Assembly (NCBI RefSeq): GCF_000820005.1
Contig: NZ_CDBL01000007.1
Span: 124,001-188,000, forward strand
Direction: 5' to 3'
DNA from: Aeromonas piscicola
Lineage (GTDB): Bacteria > Pseudomonadota > Gammaproteobacteria > Enterobacterales > Aeromonadaceae
Length of the DNA stretch: 64,000 bases
The notes under the pieces: model-generated
Told to the model about the DNA's origin: nothing
Seen by the model: the letters and a program-made list of their open reading frames with translations, nothing else
Databases searched by the model: none
Shown here: one piece after another, positions 16,615 to 27,317 of the stretch
Layout: the number at the start of each line of letters is the position of its first letter
Position numbering within the stretch: the first letter of the stretch is position 1
Program-made: the position numbers and the translations under genes

Positions 16615-18939
16615 ATGATGCTTGAATTTGGTACTAAAGCGGAAACATTGGCTGCCTTAAATGGGGTCAGGCTAAGTGCAAACATTCCATTTTCTATATA
16701 TTTCCCCTATAGAGAGTGGATTGATAATAACCATGCTATAATAAGCTCAGTACACGATAACATTCCTGGTCGATTAATTGTAAGATCTAGTTGTTTGGCA
16801 GAAGATAGCCATTTACATTCGAATGCAGGGGCATTTCTCTCTGTTGCGAATGTCGAAATTGATTTTTTGGAATCAGCTATCTCTCAAGTATTTTCATCGT
16901 ATGGTGATCATCCTGACGATAATGAGCAGGTGTTAATACAGCCAATGTTGGAGCATGTAGTCTTATCTGGAGTCGCGTTTAGTCACGATCCAAGTACTTG
17001 CTCTCCTTATAGAGTGATTAACTGGCATGAAGGCGATAACACTGCTTTTATCACATCTGGATGTGGTGGGAAAATATGGATATCATCTAGCATTATCTCT
17101 GCGGATAAAATTGAAAACCCTTATATATCACAAGTTATAAAATTAATTGATGAGCTCTTGGTCTATTTTGGCGGTGTACCTGTCGACTGTGAGTTTGCTT
17201 TTACTAAGTCGAATGATGGTTTGACTATGTGGCTGTTACAAGCAAGGCCACTTATACTGAGATGTCGGACTGACTCTGATATCGAACACCATAAAAAATT
17301 AAAACAGATTTCTGATAAAATTGAATTAGGCATGAGAGAGCACCCATTCTTGATGGGAAAGAGAACGGTTTACGGTGTGATGCCAGATTGGAATCCTGCC
17401 GAAATAATTGGGTTAAGGCCAAAACCACTCGCTTTATCACTGTATCGTGAACTTATCACAGATAGCACATGGGCATACCAGCGCAACAATTATGGCTATC
17501 GTAATCTCAGAAGTTTTCCTTTAATGCTTCATTTTTATGGCATGCCATATATTGATGTTCGGCTGTCATTCAACTCATTTATCCCCGCTAACTTGCCAGA
17601 TAATGTTGCTGGAAAATTGGTAGATGCTTATATAAATCGCTTGCTTGAGAAACCTTATTTACATGATAAGGTAGAATTCGAGATAGTCTATTCCTGTTAT
17701 ACGCTCGATCTTCATGAGCGACTGCAATCATTGAAAAATGAAGGTTTCTCTGAACGTGAGATAACGACTATTACTGAGCATCTTAAGGAGCTGACTAACA
17801 AGATCATCGATCCAGAGTTGGGGCTCTGGAAAGAGGATGCTAGCAAACTTGATATTCTTAAAGAGAGAAGGGAAAGGCTTCTGCAATCCGGTATCGGGAC
17901 ATTAGATACAATATACTGGTTAATCGAAGATACCAAACGCTATGGCACGTTACCTTTTGCTGGTTTGGCTCGTGCCGGGTTTATTGCGGTACAGTTTCTA
18001 AAATCTCTAGTTAGTGTTGGCGTGTTTACCCAACATGATTATGACGCATTCATAAATAGCTTGACCACCGTGAGTGGTCAGCTATCCCATGATAGAGGTA
18101 TTTTAAGCAAAGAACTATTTTTAAATAAATATGGGCATTTGCGCCCGGGTACATATGATATAGAATCCCCGCGTTATGATGAGGCTCCTGACTTTTATTT
18201 TGATTGGAACTCTTCACCATCGAATTCAATATCGATGAATACTTCCTTTTCGTTGACTATTAATCAGATGAAGGCGATCTCTGCGTTGCTTAAAGAGCAT
18301 GGATTGAAACCAGATGTAGTGGGCTTGTTCGATTTCTTGGAATCAGGTATTGAGTTAAGAGAATGGTCTAAATTTGAATTCACGAGAAATTTATCAGATA
18401 TTATCACATTAGTCGGCTCCTATGGTGAGTCTTTAGGTTTTAGTAAGGATGACATGTCATACTGTGATATCTCTGTTTTCAAAGAGTTGCAAGTCGGAGC
18501 CATAGACCCTGTAGATGTTATCCGACGCTCTATTGATGTAGGAATGAGCAGGTATAAAGATAGTTTGAAAATAATCCTTCCCCCAGTGATTACATCTCCT
18601 GATGATGTTTGGGGTTTTGAACTGTCCGAAGCAGATCCTAATTTTATTACTCAAGGTATTACGACAGGGCATGTGGTAACTGATGCCAATAAAGATAATT
18701 TCTCTGGAGCGATTATATTTATTCAAAGTGCAGACCCTGGGTATGACTGGATATTTTCATATCCGATAGCAGGCTTGGTGACAGCTTGGGGGGGCGTGAA
18801 CTCTCATATGGCCATTCGTGCTGGGGAATTGGACATTCCGGCAGTGATTGGTGCAGGTGAGGTTCTGTTTAAAAAGTGGTCATCAGTCAGCAGGATAACA
18901 ATCAATTGTGCTGCTAAAAAAGTCGATATATTGAGTTGA
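16615..18939 (+). CDS. PEP-synthase-like L-glutamine kinase (Cj1418-like)
   Basis: Protein of 774 residues built like PEP synthase/PPDK but rearranged. The N-terminal ATP-grasp region has RLIVRSSCLAEDS near 53 and a closing LLQARPLILR near 213. A long middle domain is not that of PEP synthase. The C-terminal phosphohistidine domain carries GGVNSHMAIRAGELDIPAVIG with the swivelling His at about 731. This layout matches Campylobacter Cj1418, which phosphorylates the amide nitrogen of L-glutamine. The PEP-binding TIM barrel of PEP synthase is absent. A run of seven G (18788-18794) sits just before the His codon. ATG 16615 or 16618 may be used; GGTGA is better spaced for the second. Confidence 0.8.
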   Translation: MMLEFGTKAETLAALNGVRLSANIPFSIYFPYREWIDNNHAIISSVHDNIPGRLIVRSSCLAEDSHLHSNAGAFLSVANVEIDFLESAISQVFSSYGDHPDDNEQVLIQPMLEHVVLSGVAFSHDPSTCSPYRVINWHEGDNTAFITSGCGGKIWISSSIISADKIENPYISQVIKLIDELLVYFGGVPVDCEFAFTKSNDGLTMWLLQARPLILRCRTDSDIEHHKKLKQISDKIELGMREHPFLMGKRTVYGVMPDWNPAEIIGLRPKPLALSLYRELITDSTWAYQRNNYGYRNLRSFPLMLHFYGMPYIDVRLSFNSFIPANLPDNVAGKLVDAYINRLLEKPYLHDKVEFEIVYSCYTLDLHERLQSLKNEGFSEREITTITEHLKELTNKIIDPELGLWKEDASKLDILKERRERLLQSGIGTLDTIYWLIEDTKRYGTLPFAGLARAGFIAVQFLKSLVSVGVFTQHDYDAFINSLTTVSGQLSHDRGILSKELFLNKYGHLRPGTYDIESPRYDEAPDFYFDWNSSPSNSISMNTSFSLTINQMKAISALLKEHGLKPDVVGLFDFLESGIELREWSKFEFTRNLSDIITLVGSYGESLGFSKDDMSYCDISVFKELQVGAIDPVDVIRRSIDVGMSRYKDSLKIILPPVITSPDDVWGFELSEADPNFITQGITTGHVVTDANKDNFSGAIIFIQSADPGYDWIFSYPIAGLVTAWGGVNSHMAIRAGELDIPAVIGAGEVLFKKWSSVSRITINCAAKKVDILS

Positions 18940-18946
18940 ACTAGAC

Positions 18947-19540
18947 ATGTTCAAAATAATAATTACTCAGCGCGTGGATTTTCTGAAGGAACGGAATGAG
19001 ACTCGTGACGCCTTGGATCAGGATCTCTGTCGATGGGTGATGGCTGCGGGTGGGTTACCTTTCCCTGTGTCTAATGTGCTGGATGAGGTATCGCTTCTTC
19101 AATATCTTCATCAAATAAATCCTGATGCAGTTATTCTCTCTGGTGGGAATAATGTCGGTGATTTTCAGTGTAGGGATAATACGGAGACCCTGATATTAGA
19201 TTGGGCTAATTTACATAAGATCCCTACCTTGGGGATTTGCCGTGGCATGCAGATGCTTGTTACCTGGTCTGGCGGGACATTGAATGAGGTGTCTGAGCAT
19301 GTGGGGAAAAGGCATGATATATATGGTGATATTTCTGCTAATGTTAACAGCTTTCATCGCTATGGAGCCTCATCTGTTCCTGAAGAGTTCACTGTTATAG
19401 CAAGATCAGTAGAAGGCACTATTGAGGCGATTTCACATCGAGATTGGCCATGCGAAGGGTGGATGTGGCATCCGGAACGCGATTTGCCTTTCAGTCTAAT
19501 ATGGCTTGACCGGTTTTATAAATTAGTGACGAGAGGATAA
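18947..19540 (+). CDS. Class I amidotransferase-like hydrolase, probable gamma-glutamyl-CDP-amidate hydrolase
   Basis: Hydrolase of 197 residues in the class I glutamine amidotransferase / gamma-glutamyl hydrolase family. The nucleophile elbow GICRGMQ places Cys at 98, and WHPER gives His 175 and Glu 177, so the triad is complete. There is no synthetase domain, and the gene is squeezed between the glutamine kinase (seven bases) and the cytidylyltransferase (one base). That is the position of Cj1417 in C. jejuni, which releases glutamate from CDP-L-glutamine to leave cytidine diphosphoramidate. The alternative, a PuuD-like gamma-glutamyl hydrolase, is less likely in this context. Confidence 0.8.
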   Translation: MFKIIITQRVDFLKERNETRDALDQDLCRWVMAAGGLPFPVSNVLDEVSLLQYLHQINPDAVILSGGNNVGDFQCRDNTETLILDWANLHKIPTLGICRGMQMLVTWSGGTLNEVSEHVGKRHDIYGDISANVNSFHRYGASSVPEEFTVIARSVEGTIEAISHRDWPCEGWMWHPERDLPFSLIWLDRFYKLVTRG

Positions 19541-19541
19541 C

Positions 19542-20258
19542 ATGACAAGAGCAATTATTTTAGCTGCCGGTCGAGGTAGCCGAATGAAAGAGATGACAGC
19601 TGCAAGACCCAAATGCCTTACCATGTTACATGGTAAACCTCTTCTAGAATATCAACTTGCAGCCTTAAAAGGGGCTGGTATTACAGATATCGCAGTTGTA
19701 ACAGGTTATATGAAAGAGGCTCTCGCATCCTATGAATTAGTAGAATTCCATAATCCAAGATGGACTGAAACAAACATGGTTGCATCACTATGTTGCGCGC
19801 GCGAGTGGCTGATGAACAAAGAGTGTATTGTTTCATACTCTGATATATTTTATACCTCCGAAGCTGTAACTGCTTTGCTTAGTAATAATGATGACGTTGC
19901 AATTACTTTTGATCCAAACTGGTTGAGTTTATGGCGTCAACGTTTTTCTGATCCCTTATCTGATGCGGAAAGCTTTAAGCTTGATGATGAGCATTATCTT
20001 ACCGAAATTGGTAATAAGACCACTGATGCTACTTTGATACAGGGTCAATATATGGGGCTCTTAAAGTTTTCACCCGTAGGTTGGGAACAGGTAGAGAAGT
20101 ATCGTGCAAAGTTACCTATTTCGATGCAAGATAATATGCACATGACCGGAACCTTAAATGCCATGATTCAACAAAATCATATAAAAATTCGTGCTTTTCC
20201 TTATGAAGGACAGTGGGGGGAAATTGATTCACCAGAAGATCTAGCTTGTTACGAATAA
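19542..20258 (+). CDS. Nucleotidyltransferase, probable CTP:phosphoglutamine cytidylyltransferase
   Basis: Sugar-nucleotidyltransferase-fold enzyme of 238 residues. It begins with the signature ILAAGRGSRM followed by RPKCL, has VSYSDIFY as the metal-binding Asp region, and ends GQWGEIDSPEDL, as in LicC/Cj1416-like cytidylyltransferases. It follows the hydrolase by one base with a GAGAGGA Shine-Dalgarno. By analogy with Cj1416 it should join CTP and L-glutamine phosphate to give CDP-L-glutamine. Family members using sugar or choline phosphates cannot be excluded from sequence alone, but the neighbours argue for phosphoglutamine. The gene ends in a long inverted repeat shared with convergent pseC. 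Confidence 0.8.
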   Translation: MTRAIILAAGRGSRMKEMTAARPKCLTMLHGKPLLEYQLAALKGAGITDIAVVTGYMKEALASYELVEFHNPRWTETNMVASLCCAREWLMNKECIVSYSDIFYTSEAVTALLSNNDDVAITFDPNWLSLWRQRFSDPLSDAESFKLDDEHYLTEIGNKTTDATLIQGQYMGLLKFSPVGWEQVEKYRAKLPISMQDNMHMTGTLNAMIQQNHIKIRAFPYEGQWGEIDSPEDLACYE

Positions 20259-20289
20259 TCATGAGTTACCAGTAGGTAACTCATGATTA

Positions 20290-20290
<1 letters not shown>
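20255..20290. terminator. Perfect 16-bp inverted repeat between convergent genes
   Basis: ATAATCATGAGTTACC, loop AGTA, then its exact reverse complement. It contains the cytidylyltransferase stop and abuts the pseC stop. It lacks a clear T-run on either side, so it may act as a bidirectional terminator or simply stabilise both 3' ends. Confidence 0.6.
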
Positions 20291-22451
<2,161 letters not shown>

Positions 22452-22514
22452 TCATATGCTAGCAAATAAAGTACCAGCATTTTATGCAAAGAGTGTGATC
22501 GGCTAATAAAAAGA

Positions 22515-22528
22515 GCACCAACTATGCC
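22515..22528 (-). promoter_or_regulatory. Possible sigma-54 (-24/-12) promoter for pseB
   Basis: On the minus strand GG, ten bases, then GC (GGCATAGTTGGTGC) fits the spacing of -24/-12 elements, with three of four bases of TTGC. It would place a start about 85 bases before pseB. A link to polar flagellar control is plausible but weak. Confidence 0.25.
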
Positions 22529-22540
22529 GCCACACTGTGT

Positions 22541-23389
22541 TCAGTAAGGGCTGGGTTTGTCAAAAGGTAATACTAATGTTTCGTGGCTTGTGGCGATGGC
22601 GTCACACACCTGCTGCACGGCATTGAGTGCCCTCGGGGTGAAGCGGTGCAGCTCGTCCGAGTTGATGAGTTGCAGGCGTTGGTGCTTGACCGCATCGATC
22701 ATGGGCCAGTGCAGCCAGTGACGCAGGGCGCCGGGATCTTGACTCCCCGCCAGGATCAGCGCCGGATTGGCCTTGATCACCTGCTCCAGGCTGACCTGGG
22801 GGTAGGGAGTGCGGGCTTTCGCCATCACATTCTCTCCGCCGCACAGTTCGATGGCCTGAGCCGGCCAGGCTGAACCGCTGACGCTGGTCAGGGGGGGATC
22901 CCAGAGCTGATAAAACACCTTGATATGCTTGGGCTGGCCGTAGCGTTGCTTGAGTGCGGCCAATCTGGCGAGATAGGCATCAGCCTGGGCATTGGCCGCT
23001 TGCTCCAGTTCCAGCCGTTTTCCCAGCGCGCGTATTTCCGTGGCCAGGGAGGCGAAATCCGTGGGCTCGGAGTAGAACACCGGAATACCCAGCTGCTCTA
23101 GGGGAGCCAGCATGCGGGATTGGGCCGAGCGCCAGGCCACCACCAGATCCGGTTTCTGGGCCAGCAGGGCTTCCAGGTTGATGCTGCGGTAGTTGGCCAC
23201 GTGCGGCCGTGCTGTCACCTCGGGTGGAAAGTCGGAGGCATCATCGGTGGCGACGATGCGATCGCCGGCACCGATGGCAAACAGCAGTTCGGTCAGATGG
23301 GGGGTGAGGCTGACGATGCGCATCGGCGCAGCCGCCAGCAGTATCTGTGGCCAGCAGAGCAGGCAGATCAGGGCGACATACCTAGCCAT
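22541..23389 (-). CDS. btuF: Cobalamin-binding periplasmic protein
   Basis: Substrate-binding protein of the vitamin B12 ABC importer BtuCD-F (282 residues). It has a signal peptide (hydrophobic [20 protein letters not shown]), then RIVSLTPHLTELLFAIGAG and the class III binding-protein helix. The ATG at 23389 overlaps the cbiB stop by eight bases, which sets the start and indicates an operon mtnN-cbiB-btuF. btuC and btuD are not here. Together with cbiB it points to uptake and salvage of corrinoids. Confidence 0.9.
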   Translation of the reverse strand: MARYVALICLLCWPQILLAAAPMRIVSLTPHLTELLFAIGAGDRIVATDDASDFPPEVTARPHVANYRSINLEALLAQKPDLVVAWRSAQSRMLAPLEQLGIPVFYSEPTDFASLATEIRALGKRLELEQAANAQADAYLARLAALKQRYGQPKHIKVFYQLWDPPLTSVSGSAWPAQAIELCGGENVMAKARTPYPQVSLEQVIKANPALILAGSQDPGALRHWLHWPMIDAVKHQRLQLINSDELHRFTPRALNAVQQVCDAIATSHETLVLPFDKPSPY

Positions 23390-24332
23390 GCAGTTGCTCC
23401 AGCGCGGTGAAGAGGACGGCCAGTGCCAGCCAGCCCCAGCCAATTTGTTGCAACCGGTTGAGCAAGCGCAGTGCACTGCTGGCATCAGGGTCGCTCACCG
23501 CATCGAACACCGGGAAGCGAAACAGGGTGTCCTGGTAATAGCGTGGGCCGCCCAGCCGGATCCCCAGCGAGTGGGAAAGCAGCGTCAGCAAGGCGCCCAT
23601 GGCAGGGTAGGGCCACCGTATGGCCGTGCGCAGGCGAGCCCCCAGTTGGCGCAACTGGGTCAGGCACAGGGGCAGCGCCAGCAGCAGGATGGCGGGGGTA
23701 CAGAGCCCCTGGTAAAGCACGGCAGCAGCGCGGCCGAAGTGACTGAATGCCGCTTGCTTGGGGCTCCAGCCCTGATTCATCAATTGGGTGAGTCGCCACA
23801 GCAGGGCCCCCTGAACACCCGCCAGTGCAAACCCGAGCAGGGGACCAGCCCACTGTCCTGTCAATCGCAGCGCGCAGGTTTCGCTGACCGCCTTGGCTAC
23901 CCCCATCACGGAGAGTTTGCCGGTATCGCGCCTGAGCCAGGGGGCGGCCTGCAGACGGGCAACCACCAGCGTCTCCTGACTTGCCAGCGAACGGGTGGCC
24001 TTGGCCAGCTCTCGCAGCGGGCGCGACTCTATCATCAGCAGCAGAAACAGCAGATCAAACAACGGTTCCGAGAGAGAGAGGTTGCGCACTGCCCAGAGTC
24101 CGGCGGCGCACGGCAGCCAGACGACCAGCAGTGCCAGCAGACCGGCCTGGAATTGCTGCCTGGGCGTGCCATCGGGTCTGTGTACCTTGTGACCGAGGCG
24201 GGTCAGCAGGGGCACCAGGGCGGAGAGCCTGAATTGGGCGGGCCAGGGCAGTATGGCTTCCAGCAGCGCGGCCCCGAGCAAAATGGCCGCCGGAGTGGCG
24301 GCCATGTGTTCCAGCGTGGCGAGGTCGATCAC
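23382..24332 (-). CDS. cbiB: Adenosylcobinamide-phosphate synthase
   Basis: Integral membrane protein of the CobD/CbiB family (316 residues), which attaches the aminopropanol (phosphate) arm to adenosylcobyric acid or salvages cobinamide. The sequence has several hydrophobic stretches (near 10-35, 75-100, 150-170, 210-230 and the C-terminal 295-312) and the conserved [16 protein letters not shown]. It starts with GTG at 24332, overlapping the mtnN stop (GTGA), so translation is probably coupled. Other cobalamin biosynthesis genes are absent from the window, in line with salvage rather than full synthesis. Confidence 0.88.
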   Translation of the reverse strand: MIDLATLEHMAATPAAILLGAALLEAILPWPAQFRLSALVPLLTRLGHKVHRPDGTPRQQFQAGLLALLVVWLPCAAGLWAVRNLSLSEPLFDLLFLLLMIESRPLRELAKATRSLASQETLVVARLQAAPWLRRDTGKLSVMGVAKAVSETCALRLTGQWAGPLLGFALAGVQGALLWRLTQLMNQGWSPKQAAFSHFGRAAAVLYQGLCTPAILLLALPLCLTQLRQLGARLRTAIRWPYPAMGALLTLLSHSLGIRLGGPRYYQDTLFRFPVFDAVSDPDASSALRLLNRLQQIGWGWLALAVLFTALEQLHG

Positions 24333-25021
24333 AGCTTGCCGAGCATCTTGATGATCATCTCGGCCGAATGCTGGCCCGCCACCTCGATGAAGGCGTCGAA
24401 GGATTCAACCTGTTCCTTGCCGGCGATGTCCGACATGGCGCGCACCACCAGGTAGGGGACCTTGAACATGTGGCACACCTGGCCGATGGCGGCCCCTTCC
24501 ATCTCGACTGCCAGCATCTGCGGGAAATCGGCACGGGCCTTGGCGATGGCGTCCGGTTTGCACATGAACTGATCGCCGGTGCAGATGAGGCCAACTTTGG
24601 TCTGATGCTTGCCTTGCTCGGCGATACAATCCTGGGCCACCGCGATCAGCTTCTCGTCGCAGGGGAAGGCGGCGGGTTGTTGCGCCATCTGGCCCATCTC
24701 GTAGCCAAAAGCGGTTACATCTACGTCGTGGAAGCGCATTTCGCTGGCGATGACCACATCACCTATATGAAGATCCTGGGCGAAGCCGCCAGCGGAGCCG
24801 GTATTGATCACGTAATCCGGGGCAAACTTTTCCAGCAGCAGGCTGGTGGCGACGCTGGCGGCGACCTTACCGATGCCAGAGCGAGTCAGGATCACATCTT
24901 TGCCCGCCAGCGTTCCCTGATAGAACTCGCAACCGCCCAGTTGCAGGGTCGTTGGCTCGCTCATCTGGCTGCGCAGCAGGGCCACTTCCTGTTCCATGGC
25001 GCCGATAATACCTACTTTCAT
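24329..25021 (-). CDS. mtnN: 5'-methylthioadenosine/S-adenosylhomocysteine nucleosidase
   Basis: Cytosolic nucleosidase (230 residues, family norm about 232) that splits methylthioadenosine, S-adenosylhomocysteine and 5'-deoxyadenosine, feeding methionine salvage and autoinducer-2 synthesis. It opens [17 protein letters not shown], with INTGSAGG and the C-terminal VRAMSDIAG, whose Asp is catalytic. ATG 25021 is preferred over GTG 25024 because GAGGTGAG is upstream. It heads the operon with cbiB and btuF, an order I recall from Vibrio. Confidence 0.95.
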   Translation of the reverse strand: MKVGIIGAMEQEVALLRSQMSEPTTLQLGGCEFYQGTLAGKDVILTRSGIGKVAASVATSLLLEKFAPDYVINTGSAGGFAQDLHIGDVVIASEMRFHDVDVTAFGYEMGQMAQQPAAFPCDEKLIAVAQDCIAEQGKHQTKVGLICTGDQFMCKPDAIAKARADFPQMLAVEMEGAAIGQVCHMFKVPYLVVRAMSDIAGKEQVESFDAFIEVAGQHSAEMIIKMLGKL

Positions 25022-25161
25022 CACTCACCTCGTCTCGATGGCCGCATGGCCGAATAAGTTGTTGTGGATCATAACAAAAGTTGGCGATGGCGCCGAGCAT
25101 TCCGAGATTGTCGCCAGGAGGAAGATAAAAGGGGAAAGAGGCGGAAGTGATGTGTCCCCGC

Positions 25162-25920
25162 TCAGCGGTATTGTTCCACCAGCCTGGTCAGCGCGCCGCT
25201 ATCGGCCAGTTGCTGCAGCGTACTGGCAAACAGGGACAGCCGCGCGGGCGAGGTGTGTTGATGAAACAGTATGTAGAAAGGGGTCTCTTCCATGACGGTG
25301 GGGAGTATGCGCACCTGGCCGGTGAGCCTGTGCTGGCGAATATCGAATTCGAAGCCGGGTGAGCGGTAATAGATAAAGCGCCCCCGTTTCATCCGCAGCT
25401 TGTCGTAGTTGGCCGTGCTGTTAATCCCGCCGCTGTCGATGAAAAGTCCGCCGATGGCTTGCAGCCGTTCTATGGCTCCGCTGCCGTGGTTGATGAGGAT
25501 GATGCCCTCCTTGCCGAGGGCCCTGACATCGTCCCAGTGACGAATATGGATGGGGTCGTCGCTGCGCACCGCCAGGTGGTAGCGCACCGTGAAGATGGGC
25601 GGTTGCAGATAGATGAAGTGGTTGCGGCGGGCCGGGTTGTCACCGACGCCGCAGATAAAATCGAGCTTGCCGTGCAGCACGCTCTTCTCCAGCCGTTTCA
25701 GCGGAAGGAAGACCTGATCGCCCTGGATGCGCAGGGCGGGCTCTCGCTGCTCCATGAGCCGAAACAGGTCGACGCAGATCCCGCCGACGCGTCCATCCGG
25801 GTTTTCAATGTATTTTGGAGCCGATTCTGGCTGCGCCGCCGTGTGATAGACCTCTATGGTACTGGCTGCCCATAGCGCAGGGGCAAACAGGAGAAGCAGT
25901 GAGGCCACCCAGGATCTCAT
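25162..25920 (-). CDS. Periplasmic solute-binding protein-like (SBP_bac_3) protein
   Basis: Exported protein of 252 residues with a signal peptide (MRSWVASLLLLFAPALWAAS) and the family 3 binding-protein layout: GGICVDLFRLM, LDFICGVGDN and the ILINHGSGAIERL hinge. No permease or ATPase gene is adjacent, so it may be an orphan sensor-like binding protein, of a type common in Aeromonas, Shewanella and Vibrio. Ligand unknown. It is a single gene with about 140 bases on its 3' side and 97 on its 5' side. Confidence 0.75.
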   Translation of the reverse strand: MRSWVASLLLLFAPALWAASTIEVYHTAAQPESAPKYIENPDGRVGGICVDLFRLMEQREPALRIQGDQVFLPLKRLEKSVLHGKLDFICGVGDNPARRNHFIYLQPPIFTVRYHLAVRSDDPIHIRHWDDVRALGKEGIILINHGSGAIERLQAIGGLFIDSGGINSTANYDKLRMKRGRFIYYRSPGFEFDIRQHRLTGQVRILPTVMEETPFYILFHQHTSPARLSLFASTLQQLADSGALTRLVEQYR

Positions 25921-26017
25921 CTCATGCAGGCCCTCGATGAAGGCTCGGGGAGATCCCGATGCCAGCTATGTCAGTATCGTCAACGAATGAGACATTAGGC
26001 TATTTATCAGCATCTTA

Positions 26018-26950
26018 TCAACCCAATGCGGTGTCGAGCGTCATCATGAGGGCAAAGCCGGCCATTAGTCCCAGTGTGGCGTGGGTCTGGTGACCATTGC
26101 GGTGGGTCTGCGGGATCACCTCGTGTGAGACCACAAACAGCATGGCGCCTGCGGCCAGCCCCAGCCCTATAGGGTAGGCAATGGCCATGCCGCTGGAGAG
26201 GCCCACCCCGAGCAGGGCGCCGAGCGGTTCCAGCAGACCGCTGCCGATGGCGACCAGCACGGCGACCGAGGGTCGAAAGCCGGCGGCGCACATGGCCAGC
26301 GCCACCGCCAGCCCTTCAGGAATGTCCTGCAGAGCGATGGCTGTGGTCAACGGCAGCCCCACCGACATGTCCCCCTGGGAGAAACTGACGCCGATGGCCA
26401 TGCCCTCTGGCAGGTTGTGCAGGGCGATGGCAAACACGAACAACCAGACCCGGGAGCAACTCTCATGGCCGGGGCCGCAGGGGCCCGTCTTGTCATGCTC
26501 ATGGGGAGTGAACTGATCCAGCCCCAGCATCAGCAGCACCCCCAGCGTCATGCCGGCCACCACCACAGCGGCTGCAAGGAAGCCATCCCCGGTGATCCCT
26601 TCCGCTGCCTCGAGTCCCGGCAGCAGGAGGGAGAAGGCACTGGCGGCCAGCATCATGCCGGCGGCAAAACCCAGCATGCAGTCTTCCACCCGTTGCGGCA
26701 CGGCGCGCAGGAAGAGGGCTGGCAGAGCACCGAGGGCGGTGGCGGCAAAGCCTGCCAGTCCACCGATGAGGCCATAACGGGCTCCCGGGCTGATGTCGCC
26801 AGCCGCCAGCATGATGAGACTCTGCAACAGCAGCAGCAACACGGCTGCCAGGGCGATGAGCAGGCCGATCGCAGTCAGCGGGCGAGCCTGCATCTGCTCG
26901 CGCAGCTGGATTGACCAGGAGGAAACCGGCAGCGCCGACGCATTATCCAT
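26018..26950 (-). CDS. ZIP-family divalent metal transporter
   Basis: Inner-membrane ZIP transporter of about 310 residues with eight or so hydrophobic helices, likely importing zinc or related metals. HNLPEGMAIGVSF and ALQDIPEGLAVALAM are the paired metal-binding helices of the ZupT/GufA type; a His/Asp-rich loop (FTPHEHDKTGPCGPGHE) lies between helices. ATG 26950 is favoured because AGAGAGG is eight bases upstream; ATG 26956 is too close to it. It is divergent from the chemoreceptor gene. Confidence 0.85.
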   Translation of the reverse strand: MDNASALPVSSWSIQLREQMQARPLTAIGLLIALAAVLLLLLQSLIMLAAGDISPGARYGLIGGLAGFAATALGALPALFLRAVPQRVEDCMLGFAAGMMLAASAFSLLLPGLEAAEGITGDGFLAAAVVVAGMTLGVLLMLGLDQFTPHEHDKTGPCGPGHESCSRVWLFVFAIALHNLPEGMAIGVSFSQGDMSVGLPLTTAIALQDIPEGLAVALAMCAAGFRPSVAVLVAIGSGLLEPLGALLGVGLSSGMAIAYPIGLGLAAGAMLFVVSHEVIPQTHRNGHQTHATLGLMAGFALMMTLDTALG

Positions 26951-27117
26951 AAACATGACCTCTCTACGGCAGATGAGGATGGCTTGTAACCATCCTGTGC
27001 ATTACACCCAGCCTGACCTGCTTTGTCCATGCTCGCTCGTCGATTGTCCCCATCGGCTAACTATTTGAAATGATTTGGTCGCTATGAAAAATGCGTGATG
27101 AAAGTCTGGTTATGGGG

Positions 27118-27144
27118 GAAAACAACTTGCTTTCTCGCCGATAA
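27118..27144 (+). promoter_or_regulatory. Sigma-28 (FliA)-type promoter for the chemoreceptor gene
   Basis: The -10 element GCCGATAA (27137-27144) is an exact match to the flagellar sigma-28 consensus, and GAAA lies 15 bases upstream (27118-27121), where TAAA is expected. It stands about 170 bases before the chemoreceptor ATG, a sensible flagellar/chemotaxis class promoter. The rest of the 361-base gap 26957-27317 shows nothing else I recognise. Confidence 0.6.
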
Positions 27145-27317
27145 ATCCGGTGAAGGAGTGAGCGGTTTTATGGTAAAGTGCCGCCCTCGTGAAACCCGCC
27201 CTTCCCTTGGTCTTTCGCAACGCCCCACCTCCCGGCAGGAATGCCCGGGTATCAGCTCATACGGATGTGATCGCCACAGTGCACCTGCTTGTCAGCAGTT
27301 GAGGATCACCAGCCACC

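Noticed and set aside
16615-18939. Phosphoenolpyruvate synthase
   Set aside because: The ATP-grasp and phospho-His domains are there, but the PEP-binding C-terminal barrel is missing and the domain order and context fit Cj1418-like glutamine kinase.
25022-25161. Cobalamin riboswitch before the mtnN-cbiB-btuF operon
   Set aside because: The stretch is short and lacks the conserved B12-box; moreover it mainly holds the mtnN leader.
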